From: Pseudoscleropodium purum
Lineage: Eukaryota; Streptophyta; Bryopsida; Hypnales; Brachytheciaceae
DNA: 64,000 bases
Assembly (NCBI GenBank): GCA_963969395.1
Contig: OZ017797.1
Coordinates: 18,228,001 to 18,292,000, forward strand
Reading direction: 5' to 3'
The position numbers and the translations under genes were made by a program. The notes below the pieces were generated by a model. The model searched no databases. It was not told the DNA's origin and worked only from the letters and a program-made list of their open reading frames with translations. Below are positions 24,853 to 39,271 of the stretch, piece by piece; position 1 is the first letter of the stretch, and the number at the start of each line of letters is the position of its first letter.

Positions 24853-25060
24853 TTCCACATCCATTGCTGAACTCAGACAAAAAGACACATTACAGGAATT
24901 CATTGCAAAAACATATATTTTTCCACATCCATTGCTGAACTCAGACAAAAAGACACATTACAGGAATTCATTGCAAAAACATATATTTTCCCACATCCAT
25001 TGCTGAACTCAGACAAAAAGACATTACAGGAATTCATTGCAAGAACACATAGCTTCCCGA
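24853..25060. repeat. 68-bp tandem repeat, three copies plus a degenerate one
   Basis: CCACATCCATTGCTGAACTC begins at 24855, 24923 and 24991, exactly 68 bp apart. Each unit continues with AGACAAAAAGACACATTACA and GGAATTCATTGCAAAAAC. Near identity between units indicates recent amplification. A weakened fourth unit follows near 25060-25110. The open frame on the minus strand is a by-product of the repeat. Confidence 0.9.
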
Positions 25061-25300
25061 ACCAGAGATTTTTGCATGCATTTGGTGGACTCAAGGCAAA
25101 AATGAATACTCATTATAAGAGGTCAAAGCAAAAACATATTGGTTCGAGATGAACTTAAATACCTTGGGTGATGGATGGGTGACAAGGGACTTCCGTTTGA
25201 ATTTACTAGGTTCTTGGTTCAACTCCCTATGTGGGGTTTCTTTGTGTTGGCACATGAGGAGGGGGTTTGTCCTTCCTCTTGTTGTTGATGGGATACTTAA

Positions 25301-26220
25301 TCCCTAAAGTTCCTTGACTATGTTTTTATCAAAAACACTCTAAAACTACTATTTTTTATACAAGTTTCAAAATTTAGAAAAAGAAACATTTTTGGACACA
25401 TGTAACTATATGATCTTGTAGTAAACTAGTTTAAAAAGATGTGGTAATAATTTCAAAAATTTTCACCATGTAGACTGCAAGATATTAGCATTTGAAGTGA
25501 CAAAAATCATTTCTTTATCCTTGCGAAAAACCGGGTAACTTCACAAAGTCACATTTGTATGAATAAATGTTCAAAATGATTGCAACTCTTTGGATTCATT
25601 TTTCAAGGCATGTTGGCTATATGCTTGAAATTTTTTAATCATTTGAAATTGTACAACATATAGGAAAAAAATAGTGAATAGAAAGATGTAGAGAATGGTT
25701 CAAAATACTAAATTATTAACAATTTATTTATGGAATTGATAAATGCCAATCCCAATGGTTGTAATTTTGTAATAAACAATCTTCACCTAATGTTTTTATT
25801 TTTTCCCAAAAATATTGAAAATTGAGTTCAATAAAGGATTTCAAAGATTATTTTGGGGTAGAGAATCCATAACTGCTCGCAAACTAAAACACCTCATAAC
25901 TTTTGACTCATTAATCAAAATTGAATGATTCATAGCTTTTAATGTATATATAAATCTAAAAAATCAATTTTAAATTTGGTTTTTTGAAAAAAAGTTTTTT
26001 TTCAAATTTGCCGGGACTGCCTAAGTTGAAAAACAAACTACATATTAGGCTATAACTTTTGACTCACATTTCCAAATGTCCTAGAATTTAGTGTGCATGA
26101 AAGATATTCCTTGTCCACACCTTTTATCAAAATTTGGGCCAAAAACATAGAAATCTCTAGTTACACGCACCTACCCCAAATTTCTATGTTGCCAAAAAAA
26201 GTAGTTTGGTCTTTTAGGGG
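25301..26220 (+). mobile_element. TTAA element, 920 bp (copy A)
   Basis: Left end TCCCTAAAGTTCCTTGACTA, preceded by TTAA (25297-25300). Right end CTTTTAGGGG, followed by ATAA. The interior matches copies B, C and, inverted, D and E over its whole length. No open frame is present, so the copy is non-autonomous or has lost its coding capacity. Confidence 0.85.
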
Positions 26221-27575
26221 ATAAAGTGTAATTCTTGGAATTTATTAAACTGAGTTGCTTTGGATGTTGTATTGTGTCAATCTGACTACAGCTCTTGAAG
26301 ACCGTATGTTTTAATAAAAAGAAAAGTAAAAACATTATTTTGTAGGATTTGGATTGATTTCCCTACATTGTTGCACCTTTGTCATGTGTAATTGCATGGT
26401 GGTGTTCCTTGAAGTTATGATATTGTAACTTTTCAACCCAATCTTGTTCTTTGAAGTTATGAAACTAGGACTTTTCAACCCAATGCCAACCCTTTCAATA
26501 CCAATTTCACATTGAAGTTGTCACAATGCCAAATCCATAATAATTTTTATTTCAATAGAATGTAATTGGGCCCAAAGTAGTTGTGGCAATTGGAATGAGG
26601 GTAATTTTTGGTCTATATATCTTAGGTGTGACTATAATTGTAGTGAAAGATATCAAATTCAACAATTCAGCAAATGATGTCAAAATTATTTAATTATTTG
26701 AGGTGTAGTTTCCACATAGATGTGGAAATGGAAATGTGCTTGTAATACTTGTTTGAAAGTAGAAAAAATGTGAAGACGTTCAATTGGCATGAACTTATAT
26801 AGTCTTCAAATCTAAGGTTTGTGCATGTATGATTATCATTACTAATGTCCAACAGATGTATTTGGACTTAAAAGCAATATGAAAACATAGTTATTGATGA
26901 CACAACTATGTACATACTAGAAAATATTCCATAAGAGCCTAAGAGGGCTTCATGTTGAGTTTTGTATACCTTCAAACAATATTTTGAAGTTTCATAATTT
27001 ATTCATATGATGTTCAAATAATGCATACTAATTGAGTGTATTGAAGTCCTCTTTTGCTTTCCAATAAAATCCAATAAAGCAATGTATGTTTTATATTCAT
27101 AAATATGTTCAAAATCTATTTATTGTCAATTCCTTATAAATTCAATTATAAGAAAAATATTATCATTTTAAAAGTTTAACTTGTTGGAATGAATTTGAAA
27201 TGAAGTTTTCTTGATAAGGTGATTTTCTGAAATTTTTGTGTTCTTAAAATTTATGACCTCATTTTTGCAAATTCAGATTTGAACTATAGTCAATGCAATT
27301 TTGGCTTAGTGAATCACTTGACGTACTTCTACATTTGTAATTTAAAAAAAATAAGTACTCTAGTAATACCAAATCCAACCTTTAGATAGAACAAGAACTT
27401 AATAAAGTATCTCCATAGATTAGGATGACTTCATCCAAGCAATAATGAGAGAAAGACAAGAATTTGAATCTATTCATCATCCATAAATTAGACATTAGAG
27501 TGCTTAAGGGTTAACAATATTAGCACATTGTAGTAAAAAATGTTGCAAGTAGAAGCAATGTAGATTTTGCCTCAA
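26221..27575. other. spacer between copies A and B, no gene
   Basis: AT-rich spacer. A short duplication of about 42 bp (TTGAAGTTATGA at 26409 and 26451, each followed by CTTTTCAACCCAAT) is the only structure seen. Confidence 0.5.
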
Positions 27576-28509
27576 CCCCTGAAGTTACTTGACTATGTTC
27601 TCACCAAAAACACTCCAAAACTGCCATTTTTAGTGCAAGTACCAAATTTTAGAAAAAAAACATTTTTGGACACATGTAACTATAGGATCTTGGAGTAAGA
27701 TGGCTAGAGATGATGTGGAAAAAAATTTAGAATTTTTCTACTATGTAGATTGCAAGATATTAGCATTTGAATTGACAAAAATCCTTTTTTGGGCCCTCTA
27801 AAAAACAGAACAACTACACTTCACAAGGTCACATTTTGTATGAGAAAATGTCCTAAATAATAGTGCTTTTTTGGATCTATTCTTTAAGGCAAGTTATCTA
27901 CATGCTTGAAAATTTTCAAATCATTAGAAAGACATAGGAAAAAATTAGTAAATTAGAAAGAATTAGAGAATATTTCAAAATACTAAATGGTTAAAAATTT
28001 AGTTATGGAATTGAAAATTTCCAATCCCAATGGTTTTAATTAGTGTTGTTATAAAAAATCTACATCCTATGATTTTATTTTTTTCAAAAAATATTGAAAA
28101 TTGAGTTAAATAAAGGGCTTCAAAATTAATTTCAGAGTAGAGAATCCATAATTGCATGCAAGCTAAAACTCCTTTCATCTCATTGATCAAAATGGAATAA
28201 TTCAAAGCTTTTCACATATATATAAATCTTCAAAACCAATTTCAAATTTTTATTTTTGAAAAAAAGTAATGTTTAAAGATTTTTTTTTGAGCTACCCGGA
28301 TTACTTGCATATAGATCAATGAAAATTATATATCATCCAATAACCTTTTAACCAAGTAGTTAAAAGTTATGAAAATTGTCAAGCCTTAAAGCTATTCTTT
28401 GGGTATAAATTGTATGAAAATTTTGAAGAAAAAAATAAAAAATTTATTTGCAATGAGCTACCTCAAATGGCTATGTTGCCAAAAAAAACACAATTTGGTG
28501 CTTTAGGGG
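27576..28509 (+). mobile_element. TTAA element, 934 bp (copy B)
   Basis: Left end CCCCTGAAGTTACTTGACTA with TCAA outside. Right end CTTTAGGGG with TTAA outside (28510-28513). It is similar to copies A and C end to end and has no coding sequence. Confidence 0.85.
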
Positions 28510-29041
28510 TTAATTGGGCAGAATAAATTATGCCTTCCATATTAAGCTCTTGAAAACATTCATATTTCACCCACTAGATGTTGACCTTCTTAGTAGTTTA
28601 AATTTCTTTAGTGTTGAAGTTAGATTCAAATTTTGTAAATATTGAGTTCAAAAAAGGTGGATGACTTTAAATGTCTAAATAGCCATAAGGAATACATCTA
28701 TATTGATAGGCTTGAATTGAATCATAATTAAGAGAATTTCAATGACATAAGCAAAGTACAAATAAGGTAACTATGACTGTTATAGACTTGATAGATGAAT
28801 TATAAACAATAATAAGAAATAATAACCTATTGAGTCGTTTTAGTTGTTAAGGAGGTATTTACTTGCAACTACTTTTTGAAACTTGACATGCAATTACTTA
28901 ACGTACTCTCAATGTAGACAATTTTGATTGCCTTGAGATTTGAAAACACTCACACAAGAAATTATAATATTGTAAGTCTCTTATTATAGTTCTTTGCCAC
29001 TATCTTCATACTTAATTCTATAAACATATTTAACCTCTTAA

Positions 29042-29185
29042 CCCATTAAAGACCAGGTCGATGAGTGCAAATGAATATCTAGTTGAAAATGATATGTTTT
29101 CATCAATAGCTAGAGTGACTACTAATGAAAACCTTTTGTTTTTAGCTACAATCATCTACCAGTCATCGACCTGGTCCTTAATGGG
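29042..29185. mobile_element. 144-bp MITE in TTAA, piggyBac-like ends
   Basis: TTAA lies at both borders (29038-29041 and 29186-29189). The left terminus is CCCATTAAAGACCAGGTCGA. The right terminus read inverted is CCCATTAAGGACCAGGTCGA. The terminal inverted repeat is about 24 bp with one mismatch and the interior is non-coding. The right-hand TTAA is also the left-hand TTAA of copy C, so the two elements abut. The ends share the pattern CCC-n-TAA-GGACCA-n-G with the larger family, suggesting mobilisation by the same or a related transposase. Confidence 0.88.
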
Positions 29186-29189
29186 TTAA

Positions 29190-30119
29190 CTCCTAAAGTT
29201 CCATAACTATGTTTCCACCAAAAAAGCTCAAAAACTGCCATCTTTAGTACAAGTAGCAAATTTTGAAAAAAAAAAACTTTTTTTGACATATGTAATTGTA
29301 GGATCTTGTACTATGTAATATCTAAAAAATTGGATAAAAAATTTAGACATTTTCACTGCGTGGATTGCCAGATAAAAGCATTCAAATTCACTAAATTCTT
29401 TTTTTTTGCCCTAAGAAAAGCCATGCAGCTGCACTTCACAAGCTCACTTTTCTATGAAAAAATGACCAAAATTATGGTTCTTTTTTGGATTCTTTTTCTT
29501 AGAAAAGTTTTCCACGTGCTTGAAAAATTTCAAATCATTTGAAATTGTACAACATATAGGAAAAAAATAGTAAGTAGGTAGTAGTAAACAATGATTCAAA
29601 ATACTAAATTATTAAGAATTTAAATATGGAATTGAAAAATGACAACCCCAATGGTTTAAATGTTGTAATAAACAGTTTACATCCTAGGATTTTGTTTTAT
29701 TTAAAAAATATTGAAAATTGGATAAGATAAAGGATTTTGAAGTTTATTTTAAAGTAGGGAATCTATAATTGCTTGCAAACAAAAAATCCTCATAACTTTT
29801 GACTTGTTGATTAAAATGGAATGATTCAAAGTTTTACCTTGTATATATAAGTCTAGAAAACTAATTTCAAATTTTGGTTTTTTGAAAAATGTGATTTTTT
29901 CTAATTGCCCAGTAACGAAAAAAGGTAACATATTAGGCTAAAACTTTTGACTCCTATTTCCAAATGTCATGAAATTTTTTGCATGTGAAATATATTTTTC
30001 TCGTCCACACCTTCTATAAAAATTTCAGCCCAAAATATGAAAATTTCTGGTCACAATGATTTGCCCAAAAAATCTATACAAGTAATACAACCAAAAAATG
30101 CAAGCCGGTCCTTTAGGGG
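29190..30119 (+). mobile_element. TTAA element, 930 bp (copy C)
   Basis: Left end CTCCTAAAGTTCCATAACTA with TTAA outside, shared with the 144-bp MITE. Right end CTTTAGGGG with TAAA outside. It is full-length relative to copies A and B and has the same orientation. It is non-coding. Confidence 0.85.
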
Positions 30120-31500
30120 TAAAGGACAAGATTCATTGTTAATTGGTCAAATATCATGTTTGAGTTGAATGTAGCCTATTAGATTGTGTTCAAATATCAA
30201 TCTTATATTTATATTACTTGAAACTAATAATTGTATATTACTTTGAGAAATTTCAATTTGTTTTGTGAAAAATTGTAATTGTTATCATTTTTTTGAAAAA
30301 AATGAAGAAAAAGAGGTAAAAACAACTTAAATAGTACAAATTATTTGAAATTTTTTCAAGAGGTACAAATAGCAATGGAAATTAGTGTGAAAATTTCTCA
30401 ATTGGTTTTTTTATTTTTATACTCAAAATAAGTATAGCAAAGACTTTAAAGTCACATTTGGATATTAAACCAAATTTATACTTTTTATTTAATTGATATA
30501 TAAAACTTTCATTTTTTTTGCAGGTAGAAGAGTCTATTTTCTTTATATATATATAATTTTTAATTTTTAATTTTTAATTTTAATTAATTAATTAATTAAT
30601 TTTTCACAAAAGTTGATGGAAATATCAAATTATTGTGATTTTTTAAAGTTAAAGGTGGAAATAAAATTATATAAAGTATACAAAGTAATTTATATTGGAA
30701 TAATATGGAATTTTTTTTTTTATCATAATTGAGGGTTAGAATGAAAAAAATAATTTTATAATTTAAATTGAAAATATATTTCAAAAGGAAAAAATATCAG
30801 TGAAAATCACATTATATTGTGTTACTTGGATTGTAACACATTGAGCTTGCAATTGCAATAATTCTTCAATCTTTGGATTATTGCATTCCAAGATGAAAGA
30901 GAAATAAAACTTGTTAAGCTTCATTTTCTTAGTTCAAATTAATTCCCAGAAATGATTATATTGAAAATTACAATCAAGGTTGAGCAAGGTGCTTCCACTA
31001 TTGGGATGCACATACCTTTAGGAATTAAAGTCCCAAATCATATTATTTAATTGTACCATTAACAATCTTTAATTAGCTTTTCTTACCCAACCACAACTAG
31101 CTACAACAACAAAACACATTTGCATTGAAATTATAACAATTTATAGACAATTTGTTTACTATTGTTCTATTGCCTAAATAGGAGTCAACTTTGTCTTTAA
31201 ACTTCCTCATCTAACCTTCAATAAAATTTGCTTTAAGTTGGATGTAATCTCACATTAGTAGGAAATTGTGAAACCTTGCATTTTCAAAGCACATTTTGCA
31301 TTTGTGAAAGCATCTAAACTTGGAATCATTGAAATTTGGTATCAAGAGGATGACATTTCTTTTAAGTTACGGATTGTCTATTGTCATTTATAGTGAACAG
31401 CGATCTCCCAGCTTTGAAATACCATGAGAAATCACACATATTGATGATCAAATCATGCTTGTACGCAAACATGAACACCACAGCTCTTTGCCATCTCCCC
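30120..31500. other. very AT-rich spacer with low-complexity tracts
   Basis: No gene. A run of TTTTTAA units followed by TTAATTAATTAA lies at about 30553-30602. Several long A or T tracts follow. The sequence becomes less AT-rich toward the Dabb gene. Confidence 0.5.
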
Positions 31501-31801
31501 AAAACACACTCCATGTATCAAAGTGCTTCAAATGACACAAAGAGTACCTTACCTTGACTTTCAGTGCCTACAACACCCAGCAGTAAGAAAGGTGTCCTCT
31601 TAGCAAAGAAATTAGCAAACCGTATCGTTATTAACTCCCAATAAAACAACATACTTACAATATCTTGACTGTCTGTCAGGTCCAGGAATTGACTAGATTC
31701 CTGGCATATGTGAGTAGAAACCAAGTCTAGCATATTCTAGCATAGGACACGCAGCAGAATCGCAAGTGAGTACGTAATATTGAACTCGGAAATACATGAA
31801 T

Positions 31802-32596
31802 TTACAAACTGGACTTGGGGAGTGGCAATTGAATAGCCGTGCGGGCGACCACAAATTTTCTGTTGTGAGTGATGGCAGCCACATGAAGGTCATGCTTCTG
31901 GTAAATTTTGAAGTTCTCTTCGTCTGGAAAATCTACCACAAGTCCCACATCCGCATTGCCAGAACCGATACCTGCAATTCACAAGATAGGAAAGGTTACT
32001 AATGCTCACAACATTTTTAGTCAGCACTTGGTTCGGTTGCTAATGCTCACACTCCTGTTACGAACAGCAACTCATTTCTTCCAATCAACAATTGGTTGGA
32101 CTTCAATTAGCAAGTCACAAGGTAAATAATGTCTCTAGTCACCGATCTTTGAATGGAAATCGACTATCTACAGCCTCAACCTTGAGTCATTAATTGCATA
32201 CGAAATTATCATATAGATTGATAAAACACTTTGATCTCAAGAGAGTTTGGCTCTTGTTGTACCAAAAGAGATCAAATCCAGTGAGCTCTATTTGAGTGAT
32301 ATTTCGATGAAAGCACTCTTACGAAATGGCTGAAGTGATGGAAACAGTATCCACTACCTTAAATACACCGGCATAAAATTGCACAAAGAAATATAACAAT
32401 CATGAAAGAGTGAAGGAGAGTAGCAAAAACCTAGATCAGAGTTGATGTCGAAGTTGATCCAGGAGACGTGCTTGCCCTTGACAATCTCCTCAGCCATGTC
32501 GGACAACGTCTTCACCACCTCAGGCACATCCTCCTTCTTCCCTACGGTGAGCAACACGATGTGCCGCAATGGTCCCTTGGTACTGTCCCCTGCCAT
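31802..32596 (-). CDS. stress-response A/B barrel (Dabb) domain protein
   Basis: Two exons, 32596-32431 and 31971-31802, join in phase 1 (donor CTAG/GTTTTT, acceptor TTGCAG/GTATCG) to give 111 residues. The protein begins MAGDSTKGPLRHIVLLTVGK. Exon 2 reads GSGNADVGLVVDFPDEENF and then IYQKHDLHVA. These fit the Dabb fold: a first strand RHIVLLTV, a helix with DVPEVVKTLSDMAEEI, and the YxxHxxHxx segment near the C-terminus that packs the dimeric alpha-beta barrel. Plant single-domain members are about this length and are linked to stress or salt responses; their biochemistry is mostly unknown. The ATG at 32596 places the domain right at the N-terminus. A longer upstream reading exists in frame but is probably 5' leader. 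The gene lies between inverted TTAA-element copies C and D. Confidence 0.8.
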
Positions 32597-32839
32597 CGAA
32601 ACTGTGCTGATGAACGACAGAGAAATCTGGTTTAGGGCTCCAGAAATTGCAAGATTGATGATCAACTCGAAGGCATGCTCAATGAAGGCTCTCAATTCAA
32701 AGTGAGGTTCCCAAAATCTTGAAAAAAAAGAGTAGGGATTGCTCAGCAACCAGCTCAGAATGAGTGAAGCTGAATCAGAACTCAAGAACATGAAGCGAAT
32801 GGCTAAGATTGGGATACCCATCATCGTCGCCAAAAATAC

Positions 32840-33480
32840 AAATTCATCATCCTATAATCTTGAGCAATCGGTTCAACAATGGGTTCAAATTGCTTAGGAA
32901 GGCATAAACCACCTAAACATCTGTTGAAGTGCCGATATCAGATCATCTACAAATACAAGCTTGAAACTGCAAAAAAATCGCATAAGGAATCCAAACAATG
33001 CATTATTTGGTCTGCTAGAATCTTCTTTCATTCGCTGACAAGAACAAGTAAAAATCTGAAAACTATCCTCTTCGCCAGAAGTGGCGATTAGGGTGTTCTT
33101 ACTTTACTAACTCTCTTCGTGATTCTTCAATCAAACACAAGAACCGGACTCCCACAATCAAGTGTAACAATAACCTAGACTCAGACACTTACTGGGTGTT
33201 TCCAAGCGCGAAATTGAACTTGTTTTTCGTCGAATTCCACCAAGCGCGGGGTCCCAAGAGGAGTGTGAAGAGTACTGTACAGTAGTGAGTACCAAGAACA
33301 CAGATTGGAAGACGGCGTTTCAACACCGTATTGAGGTGAAAAAACAGAGGTGCCGTGCTCTGCTATCAAGAAGAAAGAGACGAAGATTACAGTGAAATTG
33401 CTTCTTCCTTGAAGATGCGCCGCGGTCATTGCTTCAAGGAACCAGCAGCAATGACCGCGAGCGATTTTTCATCCGTTTGA
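32840..33480. other. possible leader or promoter of the Dabb gene, with hairpin
   Basis: Genic base composition continues upstream of the Dabb ATG. An 82-codon minus-strand frame (33429-33181) has a hydrophobic stretch but resembles nothing I know, so I treat it as leader or promoter sequence. It ends at a 12-bp inverted repeat (33421-33432 against 33448-33459). Confidence 0.3.
33421..33459. repeat. 12-bp perfect inverted repeat (hairpin)
   Basis: CGCGGTCATTGC at 33421-33432 pairs with GCAATGACCGCG at 33448-33459 across a 15-base loop. It is GC-rich and stands out in this window. Confidence 0.8.
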
Positions 33481-34142
33481 GTTCTACCTCGAACTCCGTC
33501 ATGGTCCACTCAAAAAGTACGAAGTACATATTGCTTCCTCAATGTACGCAAAATAGTGCCTTAACAATTAGTTCCCTTCAATCAACAAAGTTACTTTACA
33601 AGCCATTCATTTGTATACATGGAGTTTTATGAGTCCCCATTACAACAATACCTAATTCAAAAATAATGCATTCTTGTACAATAACTGAAAATATTTATAC
33701 AATGTCAAATGTCAAAAAATTAGTGTGGAACAACCTAATTCCACTATTTTGTGTACCAATTGTATTCACTAATGTACCAGCACTGAGCACACCATGGATG
33801 CACACTTCTAGTATCATTTCAAATCCAAAATTCATAATTGATTACATTAAAGTCTAAAAACATAAATTCCCTTAGGTTGAATGCCATTTTCATTTATGAA
33901 TTAAGAAAAATTTATTGAAAAACATTTCATAAAGCTAGATTCACCGTGAAATTGCAAATGAATTAGTGAAAGGTCACTTCTTGAATTTCCTATCTTAAAG
34001 ATAGTAAGTTTATTTTTTAAAGAATTGTTATGAATAATTGTAACTTTAAAAAAATATTTATATTGTTGATTCATACAAAGCCTCTTTTTTTTCCATTGGT
34101 ATGTTACACAACTTAAGGGGAGGTTTTGACAATGAGTATTAA
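33480..34142. other. AT-rich spacer, nothing recognised
   Basis: No gene, terminal repeat or tandem array identified between the Dabb upstream region and copy D. Confidence 0.4.
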
Positions 34143-35069
34143 CCCCTAAAGGACCAAGCTACATTTTTTGGCAACATAGAAATTTTGGGCAGGTGTGTAT
34201 CACTAGAGATTTCTATGCTTTTGGCCTAAATTTTAATAGGAGGTGTGGACAAGAAATATCTTTCGTGTGTACTAAGTTTCAGAACATTTGAAAATAAGAG
34301 TAAAAAGTTATGGCCTAATGTATAGTTTGTTTCTCAACTTGGGGAGTTTGAAAAAATCTGAAAAAATCATTTTTTTCAAAAATCCAAATTTTAAATTAGT
34401 TTTCTAGTTTTGTATAAGCATAGAAAGCTTTGTAGCATTCCGTTTTGATCAATGAGTCAAAAGTTATGAGGTATTTTAGTTTATGGGCAATTATGAATTT
34501 TTTACTCCAAAATAAACCTCAAAGTCTTTTATTAAACTCAATTTTCAATATTTTTGGAAAAAAATAAAAACATTAGGTGAAGATTGTTTATTACAACATT
34601 ACAACCATTGGGATTGACATTTTTCAATTCTAGAAATAAATTGTTAACAATTTAGTATTTTGAATCATCCTCTACATCTTTCTATTCACTATTTTTTTTT
34701 CTATATATTGTACAATTTCAAATGATCTCAAAATTTTCAAGCATGTACCCAACATGCCTTGAAGAATGAATCCAAAGAAGCACCACCATTTTGAACATTT
34801 TTTCATGCAAATATAACCTTGTGAAGTGTAGCTACCTGATTTTTCGTAGGGACCAAAAAATAATTTTTGTCACTTCAAATGCTAATATCTTGCGATCTAC
34901 ACAGTGGAAACTTCTGAAATCTTATCCACATCTTTTGAAACCAGTGTACTACAAGATCCCACAATTATATGTGTCCTAAATTGTTTTTTTTTCTAAAATT
35001 TGAAATTTGTATAAGAAATGGCAATTTTGGATTGTTTTTGACAAAAATAGAGTCAATGAACTTTAGGGG
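34143..35069 (-). mobile_element. TTAA element, 927 bp (copy D), intact borders
   Basis: The best-preserved member: TTAA at 34139-34142, terminus CCCCTAAAGGACCAAGCTAC, then an interior matching A-C in reverse, terminus CTTTAGGGG and TTAA at 35070-35073. Terminal inverted repeats are 9 bp perfect (CCCCTAAAG) and extend imperfectly to about 24 bp. No open frame of useful length was found. Confidence 0.9.
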
Positions 35070-35073
35070 TTAA

Positions 35074-36020
35074 TCACTATGAGTCCTAATATTGAGTGGA
35101 TAGATTATGAATGTCTTTAAGAACTTATTGTAGGAGCTACAAACAAATCAAGCACATCTAATATGTTAAAAAAGAGATTTTTGTCTATTCTTCAACAATG
35201 TGACTAGAGTGATCCAACATTATAACCAATGTTGTGACTTCATGATTTTCATGATGGTTATGAATTAGTTCATACATGTATGGGAAGAAAAAGAAAAACA
35301 TGGAAAAATAAAGATCTTAAGATCAAAGTCTTTTCAAATTTATTTTGCTTGCAAACCTCCAAGTCTACATTCTTTGAGCCACAAAGAACATACCTAAAAC
35401 AAGGATTGGAACTAAAACCTCAATTTTGGAAGAAGATAACTCAATGTAATAAGATTGCATACAATCATGCCTTGTTGCCATTCCTAAAAAGAAATTAACC
35501 CTGTTAGGACGGGCTGATCTCTAAAGAAATCATCATTTTCTAATACTATGGGAATCAGTCGCTTAAAAAAATGAAAAAGTATTCATTGGAAGTCAAACTA
35601 CAATAAAAGATGTTCCCTTTTCACAACAAAACTTTGAAGATGAATAGTTGCACTTTTGTCCTATACAAGAGAATTCTCTATCATCCATTAGACACTTAAC
35701 GTTCATAATAACATTATAAGGTTAAGTAAGAATCCAAATGCAATCTAAGGAGCCAAGGACTAACTTAAACAGAGGGTAGTACTCCATGACTATTAGGATG
35801 TCTATTTTGTTCATGATATGAATTTTCCTCAGTTTCTCTTTAGAAATCCATCCTAATGACAAATCTTCAAAAAAAAATCCAGAAATTATTTCACAAATAG
35901 GAGGCATGTGAAATCATTTATGAAAAAGAAAAGAAGATATTTCCAATTAGTTATAGTGGCCAAATGGGGCTCACATCTTGGTTACAGGCCCGTCTTCTCA
36001 GGGTTGAATACCTAGCAATC
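35074..36020. other. spacer and 3' flank of the ProRS gene
   Basis: AT-rich, becoming genic in composition near 35950. No other gene seen. The ProRS 3' UTR probably occupies roughly 36000-36139. Confidence 0.4.
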
Positions 36021-36139
36021 AGCAAAGAAAATCCTACATTTTGATGAATGTCGCCTTTGTCTTTCCAATTCCCTGTTTAAGAACTACAAGTAAACTGCCG
36101 TACTGGCCACGAAAAGAATACAGAATGATCTTCAAAGTA

Positions 36140-38849
<2,710 letters not shown>

Positions 38850-39271
38850 CGCGCCCTCCCTCTATCCTCTCCCACTTCCCCCATTAGAGTTCATGAACAC
38901 ATAATGGAGATTTAAGAGTATATTCATCCATTTGAAATATATCATAAACAAATCGATTATAGAAAACAAAACAAAGCACAATAGACTCCAAGGTCTTTGA
39001 AGCTCTCTTTTTAAACAAGGAATGCTAATTATAAAATTTGAGGAGTTCGAACCCTGGAACAACCAATTTGACTATGGAAATGACGCCATCAATGAGCATC
39101 ACGTGCAAATACTTTGTTAAACTGAAGTCATGGCCTTGCAAGTCTTTACCCTGAAAGACAACACAGAAAACAACGTTAGCAATTCAACGGAACATGCCTA
39201 TGAACTAGCTCTTTCAACAATCAAACCATTGTGCACACGACAAATGACAGTAATGAGCAAAACTGTCAACC

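Noticed and set aside
24553..25094. Minus-strand frames of 64-131 codons
   Set aside because: They come from the 68-bp tandem repeat, whose stop-free frame gives a repeated peptide, not a real protein.
39040..39062. B-box-like GTTCGAAC, possible tRNA
   Set aside because: Neither strand gives a T-stem, acceptor stem or A-box at the right distance.
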